The notes under the pieces: generated by a model
Seen by the model: only the letters and a program-made list of their open reading frames with translations
What the model was told of the DNA's origin: nothing
The model's database searches: none
Source: Haliclystus octoradiatus
Lineage: Eukaryota > Cnidaria > Staurozoa > Stauromedusae > Haliclystidae
DNA length: 64,000 bases
NCBI GenBank assembly: GCA_916610825.1
Contig: OU744446.1
Coordinates: 4,969,001-5,033,000 of the forward strand
Direction of reading: 5' to 3'
Shown: positions 51,977 through 64,000 of the stretch, piece by piece
Layout of the letters: every line of letters begins with the position of its first letter
Numbering within the stretch: the stretch's first letter is position 1
Program-made: the position numbers and the translations under genes

Positions 51977-53846
51977 CTCCAGGGGCGGATCCAAGGGGGG
52001 GCAAAAGGTGCTTGAGCACCAGTCAGATTTTCAAAGCTGTGATGTTGCCGCAATGACGTAATTTGATATTGCCATAGAAACGGAAGGATTTAAGTTATTT
52101 TTGCGTTTGCCATATTTTGCTGCTGATAGCAGTCCCGAACTCTCCCAGTGAACGATTTCATTGGGTCAATAATTCAAAGCAATCTTCCAATCAGCAACAA
52201 GGGCTGAGCACCCCTGGAAATCTAAAAGCCAATCGTATGTCGTCTTTGAGCACCAGTCAGAACAATCAACATTCCATTCTCGCTTTCGCCCAATCGTTTC
52301 AACCAATCATATTCTCTAAATTAGGAATCTCAGGAATTTGAGCACCAGTGAGCACCAGTGAGCACCTTCATTGCTTTTTTTAGTGTTAGAATTAGAATGA
52401 CGTCAAGTAATCAAGTACAATACAAAGTCCGACTGTGTTGTTCTCAACTTCGTGTTAACTTATCAAGTCTAATCAAGTCAAGTTGTTATGCCTTCCACTT
52501 TTGCAAGCATGGCGACTAGGAAAGCTTAACATTATCTTGCTGCGCTATTACAGAATCTGCTCTATATTGACAATTTAACATGTAATTTAAAGAAGAAAGT
52601 TCCAGTCGACAAAAGCTAGCTGATTCAAGACTTATTATCAGCATTTCAATGTAAAAAATCAGCACAAGGAAACAAGAAGTTTGAGAAATGTAAATAAAAT
52701 TCGCAGAATTGCAAGAAGAACTTGTGCTGATCGATGCAAATAAAGTAACAGTCTCATTTTCATTAACCTCTTATTCATGTTACATGTTTAAATAATGATA
52801 TACTGTGAATTATGAAATAGACATTCCTCTGTGAGACATTAACTTGAATAGATCTCTTACAACGTTATTAAATCTTTGTTGATTTGTCTTGTCTTTAATA
52901 TACAAACTTATGATGCAGAATGAATCATATATTATACAAATGCCTTCTACAAACTCATTTTCCTATCAAAAATTGGAAGCGCTATTGCATGCATTATCAC
53001 AAGGGGTTAGTAGATACGTTAGTAGTCTTTATTTTGGCTTTAAATTCACTGGTTTCAATATTTTATTGTAGCCGAGTACCGTATGTTTGAGATCTGTATT
53101 TACATATTTTGGTTGTGGATCCTCTTCTCGTTTCCAACATATTCAGATGATCTTACGATAACACCTTGACATAATTCCAGCCTGAATGAATAATGATTGG
53201 CTGCAAACCCTTCCATTTGCGCTGCTGTCGCCTGTTGGTAGACCCAGCCCAGGGTAGGCTTACTGTCTTGCTGATGTTTAGTGACAGGGAAAATACATCT
53301 GTTTTCCAATCCTTTTTTTATAGAACGTCTATTGATGTTGATGGATTGCCACTATAATTCATTTGTGTACATGCATTCAAAACCTTTTACAACTGGATGT
53401 AATAATTACAATTTTAAACATCAGAAGATTCATATAACCTTTTGTTCTACAATTATTACTACTGATTATGTCTAAATATAGTTTATTTGAATTTAAGTAG
53501 TTGTTAATTATTTCGCATTTGAAACGTTTTATTCATAATGTATTATGTATACTGTATAGCCTGTCTGAGTGCATGCAGATCTAATTAAGCACAAGGTGTT
53601 TTTATTTTCAATAAAATACATTTTTAATTTTTTTCTGTGTTTTTATTGTGTTTATTTATTTGATGGTGTAAGATTAGATCATCTAAGCTTTATAATTACG
53701 TTGAAATATTGCTGATGGAGTTACGAAAGTGGTGTCACAGCCTTTTTGAATACCAGGGGGAGCATGCCCGGACCCCCCTCGATGACGGGGCTTCACCCCT
53801 TTATTGTCCCCTTTCAGCACCAGTCAGATTTTCAGCCCCTGACTTC
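51976..53846 (+). mobile_element. Possible hAT-like insert
   Basis: Starts CAGGGGCGGATCCAAGGGGG at the inner end of the left arm and may end at ttcagcccctg near 53836-53846. Both ends carry gagcaccagtcagatttt / cagcaccagtcagatttt in the same orientation, repeated also at 52251 and 52341. No matching target duplication found, and no transposase. Tentative. Confidence 0.35.
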
Positions 53847-54924
53847 ATGGCTTCTAATAATATTTGTTGTGTTGGTTTTCATTAGTACTGTGCGTGAGAA
53901 TTACTGATCAATGAAAAGTATAGGAATTTTGAAACTTCAGCGTTCAACAATAAAAGTATAAAATGTGGAGATAGGAATATACATTCAAGAATTGTAGAAA
54001 AATACAACCATATACCATAAAGATCAAAAATTCTATCATATATACATGCTAGGAAACGTTCGTCCTCTGGAGAAGTTTTGTAGTTAGTAAGTATATAGTT
54101 TGTATAATTTTTGATGCCTTTTGTACGTACAGTAATTAACTTATGGATAGGCTTTTTGTCCTAACGCAACAGATACCATGATTTTGTCTGATATGTTTGT
54201 AAAGCCTTGCTCATTTTTCTACCATGTCCCATGTCCGTCCTACCATGAACAATCCAATGAAAAAATGAATCTTCAAATGTTCACCTATTTCGTTTACTTT
54301 TTTGATATTCAGTCAATTGTGGAGCAACTATATTACAAATACATGACAGCGTTGTGTGTTAATTATGATACAACCGGCATTCCTTGTTCTGCAACATGCA
54401 AGCATAGGGTATTATTCAAATGTTGATATAATTAAAAACCCGATAAAAACTATTAAAAATCTTGTTAATCTTGGATTTAAAATGATTATTGAGTGTTTAC
54501 AACAACCCTGTCTTGCGGATTAGTATATATATTAATACTGCTTTCAAGAGATCACTGTGTGGACATTGACAGCGGTCGTAGATAGAAGACACAATAACAG
54601 CACTTTGATTTTAATTGATTTTCATCAATAAATTACCTTGTTCTAATAGAACCAAGCATTATAATCCAGAACGCTATAAATCTAATAAGTGTAGGCTTGT
54701 TTCTCTTACATGTTTTTATACAATAAAATATATTCTATATTGAGTTCATTAATATAAATATTTGTATTATTTAGAGTCGCATTATGAAAACATGAATTCA
54801 TACTTTGCAGATATAAAAGTAAATATTGAGTTTGATACAGGAAATTGCTGACTATTTTAGTCTTTATCTATCAAGCTTTCACAGATAAATGATCTGATTT
54901 ATTCCAATTCATTGTTTTCATTCC
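53847..54924. other. Non-coding interior
   Basis: An 82-codon frame at 54178 shows no domain. Nothing else recognised. Confidence 0.45.
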
Positions 54925-56208
54925 ATGCACTTTTCTTCTGTTTTCAATGAATACTTTTCTTCTGTTTTCACAAAAGACGATGGCAAAGACGCTTCATTTC
55001 CTAACGTTGTTGAAGAAAAAGATTCTATCAATTTTGTGAACTTTTCTTATGTAAAAGTCGTCAATGCATTGAAAAAGCTGCCATCTAAAACGTCGCGATC
55101 ACCTGATGGCTACCCTTCATATTTTATGAAATCAATTGCTGAAGAAATAGCTTACCCATTTTGCTTGCTTTTTGAACTCTCGTTATCTTCAGGCACTATG
55201 CCTTCCATATGGAAGACAGCTATTATTGCACCAATTTTCAAAAAGGGTAAATCAAGTTTAAAAGAAAATTACCGTCCCATTTCCTTGACATGCATTGCAT
55301 GCAAGGTGATGGAATCAATTGTTTATAAAGATATTATGCCATATGTATTAAATTTAAATCTTCTGTCAAAAGATCAATTTGGTTTCTTTTCCAGGCGTTC
55401 CACCTGTACCCAGTTGCTATCGTTTTTAACTAGATGGATTACTGATGTAAATAACAAAAAAAGAATTGACACTGTTTATATAGACTTTCAAAAAGCGTTT
55501 GATTCTGTCTCACACGAAAAGCTACTCTCCAAGTTGTACGCATATGGCATTCGACATGAACTACTCAATTGGGTTAGATCTTTCTTAGTAAATCGTACGC
55601 AAGTGGTTTGTGTTGGAAATAACATATCTTCCAGTTTACCTGTGACAAGTGGCGTCCCACAAGGTTCTGTATTAGGACCACTATTATCTCTTATTTATGT
55701 CAATGGTATTTCATCTTGCATTGAACCTTTCTGTAATATGAAACTTTTCGCAGATGATGCTAAATTCTCCTCGGCTAGAGATGACGAAGATTCAAGCAAA
55801 TTACATGAAACTCTCCGAAATTTTGACCAATGGAGCACCAAATGGCAAATGAAAGTTGCTACTAAAAAATGTCAAGTCTTCTCTTTTGGAAATTTAAAAG
55901 TTCCAGAAGTACATTACTATCTTGGAAACAATAAACTATCGGAAAATATCCGAGATTTGGGGATTATTTTTACTGCCGATGGGAAATCATCCGTACATTG
56001 TGCAAAACTAGCAGCAAAGGCCGCATCAAGAAGTTTTTTGCTTCTCAAAATATTTTCCTCTAAAGATCAACGTCTGCTGATTCAAGCCTATAAAACGTAT
56101 ATTCGCCTTATTGTTGAATCAGATACTCCGGTTTGGAGTCCTCACCTGCAAAAAGACATTAAAGTTATTTTAACAAAAACTTTTGGATTTGCTTCGATGC
56201 ATGTCTAA
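54925..56208 (+). pseudogene. CR1-like LINE reverse transcriptase fragment
   Basis: A 427-codon open frame holding an almost complete RT: FPNVVEEKDSINFVNF, LKENYRPISLTCIACKVMES, TVYIDFQKAFDSVSHEKLLS, SGVPQGSVLGPLLSLIYV, catalytic LFADDAKFSSA and the thumb (YIRLIVESDTPVWSPHLQK). It lacks the endonuclease and is cut short after SPHLQKDIK, where a different sequence leads into the right inverted arm. Intact YxDD-type core is FADD, normal for this group. Same family as the fragments at 46278-47217. Dead copy, but its frame is well kept, so the insertion is not very old. Confidence 0.85.
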
Positions 56209-56257
56209 GATTAACATCTAGTGATATCTAGTCATCTGCATGTCTCAATTTATTTGG

Positions 56258-57216
56258 AGAGACCTACAAGTTGATGTAACTGAAAACCCAGCATTTTGAC
56301 CTCCCCTCTTCCCCAAAAAACTCTAGTCAACCTGGATGGTAATATATTTAAACATATTAAACTTGATACTTTTCTACTAAATTTTTATCAATTTACGTCG
56401 ATACATGTCTATGCATGTAATACAAGTTGAGTGATACGTAGTCATCGGCATTCCTTGTTTTGATTTGAGAGACCTTATAATTCAATACGTAAAAATAGCT
56501 TTGAGACCTTGTCAACAAAGCGGAAAGAGTATAGTATATTCGTATTTTGCAAGCTAAATAACTTTGGTATAAACGAGTCAAGCAATTATAGTCAAACTTA
56601 TAATCATGGTGAGTTTATTATTTATTTTAAATGTGCAACCAGTTTGAGATAAATTAGTGTGCGCTTTTAGAACAACCAAACAGTTTCTATTGCCAACGTA
56701 TAGAAGGTTTTCTAGACTTCGTTGAAGTCGACTGTCGTGTTTTTGCAAAATAAATATCAAGCTGCTGTTTGTTGACTCATTATCAAATAATGTCAACAGT
56801 TTCAAACTTAGATAAGTCATAGTTTATTATGTGCTTACCTTTTAAGTGATATAGATTCTCGACTACAGTGTGTCTAGAACCATAGAATAATCAAATGATA
56901 ATGACATTCAGAAATTAAGATTTATGCCGTCGGCAGTTTCACTTGATAATAGACATTTTTCTAAATTTTATCGTAAATTTTTTATTGTGAAGTGTAAGTG
57001 TAATCAAGTGTTCAATTTTCATTAAGAAATATAATGTGTAATCTAAATATAAGTCAGAGGTTTCCTTCGTTTTATGTCTGCTTGTGATCGCCATTTTGTA
57101 AAGATAACTTGCGTGTTAGGCTTTGGCAGCACAATTAGAGCAAATTGACCGCTTTGGATATGTTACGGCACATGCGCGCGCAGGTGGTCACAACTTCTAT
57201 CTGTTTGTCAAATCGC
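56258..57216 (-). repeat. Right inverted arm with internal insertion
   Basis: Complement of the left arm, about 85-90% by eye, with extra sequence at roughly 56440-56850. Confidence 0.8.
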
Positions 57217-57225
57217 TTCCCGACG

Positions 57226-57750
57226 CATGACACCACAATGTTAACACAGATTTGGTTAGCTGATGTAAATTTGGATCTTCGTTTTTTTTTACAATTAGTT
57301 GGAATGACGAGAATGCTGACTAGATAGGATAATATAGCAAGTCCCATAATGAAATCATCCTTTCCAGCAAAATAATAAGTTTCTGTTGAATAGGTCAGAC
57401 ATGCTAACTCCTCTTTTTCTCGGGCTTTTCTGCTGTAAATAAAATTTAAAAAGCAAAAATCCTTGCATTTCGTGTAATTCTTAATGAATTTTACGCTAAA
57501 GAAGAAATGCGATATTTGTATGATTTGGATTTTACTTATTTCTCATATAGTAAGCCTCCTTCTCCTTCTAACAGAGGTATACCGAGTTTAAAATTTGGAT
57601 GATCAAATATATATAGCCTACATTAAATATAGCGTAAATTAAGTATCTTCTGTTATTATGTTGTGTACTATATGAAAAACTATTTTCATCATTCTTCTTC
57701 ATTCAGCATCAGCTTTCTGAGTCTATGTTGAGTCCCGGCCGCGCCAAATG
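57226..57750. other. Non-coding stretch
   Basis: Nothing supported. Confidence 0.45.
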
Positions 57751-57851
57751 AAGCCTGAACACTTTGCCAGCTTTTTCAAAACATTGATGTTGTGAAAATA
57801 CTGGCTTCACACTTGACATTGATGTTGTGAAAATACTGGCTTCACACTTGA

Positions 57852-58091
57852 CATTTGGCCACCCCAGTCAGCATTTGGCCACCCCAGTCAGCATTTGGCC
57901 ACCCCAGTCAGCATTTGGCCACCCCAGTCAGCATTTGGCCACCCCAGTCAGCATTTGGCCCCCCCAGTCAGCATTTGGCCACCCCAGTCAGCATTTGGCC
58001 ACCCCAGTCAGCATTTGGCCACCCCAGTCAGCATTTGGCCACCCCAGTCAGCATTTGGCCACCCCAGTCAGCATTTGGCCCCCCCAGTCAG
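57852..58091. repeat. 20-bp minisatellite, 12 units
   Basis: Unit CATTTGGCCACCCCAGTCAG. Units 6 and 12 (57952 and 58072) carry the same A-to-C change, so the array is two copies of a 6-unit, 120-bp higher-order repeat. Three frames stay open through it but encode only repeated HLATPVSIWPPQSAFG-like peptides; not a gene. Confidence 0.97.
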
Positions 58092-58280
58092 CATTTTCAC
58101 AGCATTTGACATATCAAATTTCAAATAAAGAAAAATGCTTTTGTATTATTGGTCAATGATTACAAAAAGTTTCTAGCTAGTCGTGTAATCACAACAGTTT
58201 GGCGACAGTCTTGCAATGAAAATTTTGATTTATCATTTCATAGAGTCGAAATATATAAATAATAAAAGTTGGCATTGACT

Positions 58281-58510
58281 GATGTTGTGAAAATGCTGGT
58301 TTCATTTGGCGACACCAGCCAGCATCTTGCCAGCATTTAGCCAGCACTGGTGATTGATGTTGTGAAAATGCTGGTTTCATTTGGCGACACCAGCCAGCAT
58401 CTTGCCAGAATTTAGCCAGCACTGGTGATTGATGTTGTGAAAACGCTGGTTTCATTTGACGACACCAGCCAGCATCTTGCCGGCATTTTCATAGCATCAC
58501 GATCGATGTT
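58281..58510. repeat. 75-bp tandem repeat, about three units
   Basis: gatgttgtgaaaatgctggt begins at 58281, 58356 and 58431, with a worn fourth start at 58505. Each unit includes ccagccagcatcttgccag. Confidence 0.95.
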
Positions 58511-58580
58511 GTGAAATTGCTGACAAAATGCTGGCTGGGGTTGACAAATGCAGCCAGCATTTACACAACATTGATGCGAA

Positions 58581-58974
58581 ATTTTATCAAATGTCTGAAG
58601 CCATACTATAACTTAAAATTTGAAGTGATGCCGAAGCCATGAATGACACAGACCGTTGAATTTACGCTAAGCTTAATCCAAGTTGAGCTCGTAGCGACCG
58701 CCGGTCAAGCTTGTTTAAATCATCCTCCACCTACATATATAGCCATAATATACATAATGGTTATAAATATAGTAGCAAAAATGCTTGGCTACTCAATATA
58801 AATATAGTAATCATGCAGTATGTATAAAAAGCGAATATTAAAATTGCAATATTATTAGTTATGTGAAACAAGTAAAAATTTAGTTAGGCAACTTTTTGGC
58901 AGCATCCAACTTAATTTAATTCCCAGAAGCTTTCATTTCTAACCGTCACCTTAGTTTATACATACATATATATA
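58581..58974. other. Non-coding stretch
   Basis: No gene. 58660-58710 (ctaagcttaatccaagttga gctcgtagcgaccgccggtca) resembles one end of the TTAA-flanked MITE at 59153-59351. Confidence 0.45.
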
Positions 58975-59152
58975 CAGGCCCGTTTCGGGAAATTTTCTTT
59001 GAGGAGATGTTGGGCAATAAATTTACCGACTTCATCAGAGTCTGATCCGGATCTTTAACCATAAATTAGAAGCAAGTCAAGGTGCGGTATCCGGAGCTGA
59101 ATCCACCACACCAAGGATTGTCATGCGTGTTTAAATTGTACATTGAGCTTAA

Positions 59153-59351
59153 AGGGGCAAAATTGACCGGCGACCGCTGCGAGATCAATTTGAATTTATG
59201 CTTAGCGTAATCCAACCGTCTCGCTTTGAAACTATTGTTATACGCTAGCCTAATTTGTAATAAATTCATGTCAACAATGAACATTGTGTTATAAACAATA
59301 AACATGCACGTGATCCTAAGTGCGTAGCGCCTGCCGGTCATTTTTGCTCCT
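59153..59351. mobile_element. TTAA-flanked MITE (Kolobok/piggyBac-like)
   Basis: Ends AGGGGCAAAATTGACCGGCG and, inverted, AGGAGCAAAAATGACCGGCA. TTAA lies directly outside both ends (59149-59152 and 59352-59355). 199 bp. Confidence 0.7.
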
Positions 59352-59877
59352 TTAAGTGATCATCGGAAGACGAGCGTAGAGATTAAATTTTCGGGCCACG
59401 TTTTTAAGAGATCCCATTTAGCCCAAAATTTATCTCGTCTGTACTGATCAAACACCAAAAGTTGAAGATAATTGTTTCCATGTACAGTATTTATGAATTT
59501 GTTGGGGCATGAATTCATTCATTCATTCATTTTATTTATTTAACCTCGTATTTTACTGTGGCAATACAAGAATGCCGCAGTTACCGCGTGGGTACGTTTT
59601 ACAAAATAACGAGCTAAATCCTATTTATATACTGGCGTGATTTGCACGTTTAAAAATTTGAATTAAAAAAAAAAGATAATAATAATAGTAATAGTAATAA
59701 ATAAGTAAGTGCTGTGATAATTAAAGTAGAAAATAATTGATGAAATTAAGTAGATAAAACTATTTGTGCTATTTACTTACAAGATGATTATAATAAATTA
59801 ATATATATATTTTTTTATTTTAGTTTTTTAAATAATGAACAATTAAGAAGAAAAAAAAATAAATAAATAAAAATAAC

Positions 59878-61429
<1,552 letters not shown>

Positions 61430-61710
61430 GTTAGTAAGTTTATTATCATGATCAGATTATTACGATTATTAGCAAAGACTGTTTTATATGTAACATGTTT
61501 TGATGGTGCATAAGTCAATTTGGGAAAGTTGATTTTTTATTGTATGAATAAATGGACAAGAATTAAAAGAAATCTCTTATTTCTACTCTAGTATAAAGTA
61601 AAACATCACAATATTCGTTGGCCATTTCTTCTCTCTTTTCCGACTGACCAAGTCACAAGCGGGTGTCACGCCCCCAATAGCCCCATACTAGGGACGGCCC
61701 TGTATATATA

Positions 61711-62238
61711 CCCTAAGTTCATTCGAAAGATAATACCTCATTTTCGTTGCTCACAGTTTCGCGTGATAGCGCTCGTCAGAATGTTTTATACAAATGGATA
61801 AAATTTGAATAAAATATCATAAAATAAACAAATCATTATGAGTAAAACCATCTAACGAACTCGGAGTAACGAAGACAACGTCTTCTCTTTGACTTTATTC
61901 TTATACTGCTTTGCATATCCGCATCGAACACTGTATTGATGTTTTGCCATCAATAAAGCTATTGTACTTGGCTTCTTTTAGACAGCTTTTATCGACGAGA
62001 AATTGCATATTTAATGATATATACAAATTGTTAGATAAGCAACATAATTAGAATACTTTGCGAAAACGTTGCCATTATTATAATTTTTTATTCCCTTATC
62101 TATTACAATAAAAATTACAGATAACAGTGACAAAAATCAAAGTAGGTATAAACAGGGAAAAGAAAAAAAACTCACTCAATATACTTCTAAAGATTATCAA
62201 GCAAATCTTTTAATTAATTAATCTGACGTAATATTTTT
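61711..62238. other. Non-coding stretch
   Basis: Nothing supported. Confidence 0.45.
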
Positions 62239-62465
62239 GAGATAAATGACAGCGATAAAAGAGACACAATTGGCAATATTTCGTTATCTTCATAATAACA
62301 TCGTCAAGCAAGAGAATAATAAAGGAAATTTACAAAATATATATAGTGAATCTAAATACAGCGAATATAGTGAATATAAATTTCCTTTATCACTCTCTTG
62401 CTTGACGATGTTATTATGAAGATAACAAAATAAATTATGTCTCTTTTATCGCTGTCATTTATCTC
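62239..62465. repeat. Long hairpin (about 90-bp arms, 44-nt loop)
   Basis: 62239-62332 and 62377-62465 are inverted copies at about 90% (gagataaatgacagcgataa, cttcataataacatcgtcaa). MITE-like or 3'-UTR hairpin; it lies 22 bp beyond the receptor stop codon. Confidence 0.9.
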
Positions 62466-62487
62466 ATATTCAACAAGTAAGAATTTA

Positions 62488-63200
62488 TTAATCAGAAGTA
62501 ATATTTATCCTGTTTAAATTGAAATATTTTAGATATAATTTCTTCAAATACTGTTCAAATCGCTTATCCATTATCGCATATAGTAGAGGTAACACCAAAT
62601 ATGATAAATTTGATGCAATCATAGAAAGATAGTGTACATGAGCAAATACAAATATATTATAAAAGCTACGAAATGATAACACCAAAATACATGGTATCCA
62701 TAATGCCATATAAATAGCTGTCAATGTATATGTTGCCTTTAGACGTCTCATTTCCACAAATCGTTTAATTTGAATTGTTCCTCTCATGGTACGGTTATGT
62801 TCCCTTATATGCTTGATTATGGATGATGAGCACATACATGTAATTGTGCTACACACAGACAGATATAGCACAACTATTGTAATTGAAATTATAGGGAAAA
62901 ATGGTCGTGCATCTTGAATAAAACCCAAAGATTTGAGAGATGTTGGTAACATGGCCAGGAAAGATGTAATCAATGTGTAAATTGTAATACAAAATATTAT
63001 TATTTGGATATTTCTGTTTGTTATTTTTCCCTTTCTGGATGTAAATACAATTTGATAGCGAATGATATGCATACAAGCCACCAAATGTAAATTGGTTCCA
63101 AATGAAAAAAGTATTATCCATCCAGCTCCATTAGTAATTACCGCTAAGATATGAGGGTGAACATCTTTCAATAATGTCATCGATGCCAACAGAGAGAGAT
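62488..63200 (-). CDS. Rhodopsin-like GPCR 2, last exon (TM2-TM7)
   Basis: Paralog of the receptor at 42585. Begins after acceptor tttttaag in the same phase; with the Asp codon completed from an exon beyond 64000 it reads DLSLLASMTLLKD. TM3 ends ACMHIIRYQIVF (IRY for DRY); the intracellular loop has CSSSIIKHIREHN and RFVEMRRLKATYTL; TM6 has ALWIPCIL; TM7 reads VLPLLYAIMDKRFEQYL, so Pro and Tyr of NPxxY are kept but Asn is Leu. The C-terminus ends NRINITSD. Roughly half identical to receptor 1. Ligand unknown; both belong to a local receptor family. Confidence 0.85.
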
Positions 63201-64000
63201 CTTAAAAACAAAAATAATTATATACATATATAAAACCTTTTTTGTTTTTGTTGAAGGTTAAGCGTTATTTGTGTAATATTGAACGTATATACATCACGCG
63301 CTTGCGTATTAGACAATTTCTACTATTCGGGCTGTGTGAGTTTCCTGTCCGTAGAATTAGGAGCAGCGTAATTATTCGCAGGAGAGGTATATCAACCACT
63401 AATTGTTTCGATTTTATAAATTTTGTAATGAAAAGTAAGCGATAAAAACAAGTTGATTGACATTTCGAAAGAGGTCGTCCCAAAAAATTCGCTTCACACG
63501 AATCACATTGAGAAGTTTATATAACGCAACGACGAGACAAAAATAACTACACAGGTAAATCACTTTGTAATTCTCTACTCGTGAATACTGGGCCTGATGA
63601 ACTTGTCTGATTTATTACTCAAATCTGTAATAATTAGTCCTTTATGCGACAGATTGAATATTTTTTGATAAAATCAAATCAAATGTATACTCTGTAATTG
63701 CAATTTCAACTAGACAATTCAAAAAAGTAACAGCTTGAGATTTTCTATACGCAGATGTAACTTTACTAAATTTCCATATTGCAAGCATGTTTGAAAACAA
63801 TTTATGTTGAATTTTTCACGCTATAATTTGAAAAGATATTCGTAAGAATTTTGAGGGAATGAGCAATCCTATCAGGGTTTTGTAGATTCTCGATCTCTTG
63901 ATTCTGGCATTGTGTTTAAAGCTACTAACAAGGGTATGCCGTGTATGCCGCATGAGTGCAAAAGTGCGCTCGTAACAGTTAAAACAATTAAGCTATGATA
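63201..64000 (-). other. Intron of GPCR 2
   Basis: Expected to be intron, since exon 1 of this paralog is not in the window. No exon-1-like sequence seen here. Confidence 0.6.

Larger units (their letters stand above)
51418..57216. mobile_element. Large non-autonomous element with long inverted arms and 9-bp TSD (MULE/foldback-like)
   Basis: Exact direct repeat TTCCCGACG at 51409-51417 and 57217-57225. Ends GCGATTTGACAAACAGATAG and its complement. The left arm (51418-51976) and right arm (56258-57216) are clear inverted copies; the right arm holds about 410 extra bases at roughly 56440-56850. A 9-bp duplication with long inverted repeats is the pattern of Mutator-like or foldback elements. 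No transposase frame seen; the interior carries a LINE RT fragment and a hAT-like end. Confidence 0.75.
57751..58580. repeat. Palindrome-rich satellite block
   Basis: Composed of three tandem arrays that share the words gatgttgtgaaaatgctgg and its complement: a 35-bp duplication (about 57783-57852), a 20-bp minisatellite (57852-58091) and a 75-bp array (58281-58505). It is bounded by acattgatgttgtgaaaat on the left and atttacacaacattgatgc on the right, so the whole may be an expanded MITE or foldback element. Confidence 0.75.

Noticed and set aside
57852..58091. CRISPR-like array
   Set aside because: Repeats are contiguous without spacers, and the sequence is eukaryotic.
57827..58159. Three overlapping open frames encoding a repetitive peptide
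   Set aside because: They only reflect a 20-bp minisatellite, whose unit lacks stops in several frames.

Overview
This is an AT-rich, intron-containing, repeat-dense stretch of an invertebrate animal genome. Evidence for an animal: spliced exons with GT/AG borders, a K+-dependent Na+/Ca2+ exchanger (SLC24/NCKX type), a Hes/Hey-like bHLH factor, two rhodopsin-like receptor genes, and the usual metazoan mobile elements (APE-type LINEs, Gypsy, PIF/Harbinger, hAT-like, tRNA-derived SINEs). The standard genetic code fits all genes. I cannot name the species.

Layout. 1-2.3 kb: last two exons of an NCKX gene (+). 5.3-8.8 kb: a nearly full-length LINE open reading frame (-) abutting the 3' end of a second LINE. 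9-16 kb: tRNA-derived SINE copies and a small hAT-like MITE family, partly nested, followed by two exons of a bHLH gene (-). 16-25 kb: gene-poor, with an 81-bp tandem array, a duplicated AT-rich segment and a 438-bp hAT-like element with a perfect 8-bp target duplication. 25.7-25.9 kb: a Penelope-like remnant carrying a good hammerhead-ribozyme candidate. 26.0-38.6 kb: two Harbinger transposons in opposite orientation only 47 bp apart. Copy A has lost 1.4 kb and carries a Gypsy LTR retrotransposon; copy B looks intact and sits in a SINE fragment. 40-41.7 kb: a MITE and a LINE 3' fragment. 42.6-49.8 kb: a two-exon receptor gene (-) whose 6.2-kb intron holds a tandem copy of its own first exon, split by a LINE. 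51.4-57.2 kb: an unusual 5.8-kb unit with about 560-bp (left arm) terminal inverted repeats and an exact 9-bp target duplication (Mutator-like or foldback type). 57.8-58.6 kb: minisatellites built from one palindromic motif. 59.0-61.7 kb: a hAT-like unit containing about 517 AAT triplets. 62.2-63.2 kb: a long hairpin and the 3' exon of a second receptor paralog (-).

How it fits together. Host genes occupy only a few kb. Most of the structure is nested mobile DNA, and several insertion orders can be read from target duplications: Gypsy into Harbinger A; Harbinger B into a SINE; a hAT-like MITE into a SINE head; a LINE into a duplicated receptor exon; the 9-bp-TSD element next to or into a SINE head. 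The points most worth checking are the hammerhead-like motifs, the 9-bp-TSD element with long inverted arms, the E2F-like sites in front of both Harbinger genes, and the microhomology deletion that fused the two Harbinger genes tail to tail.
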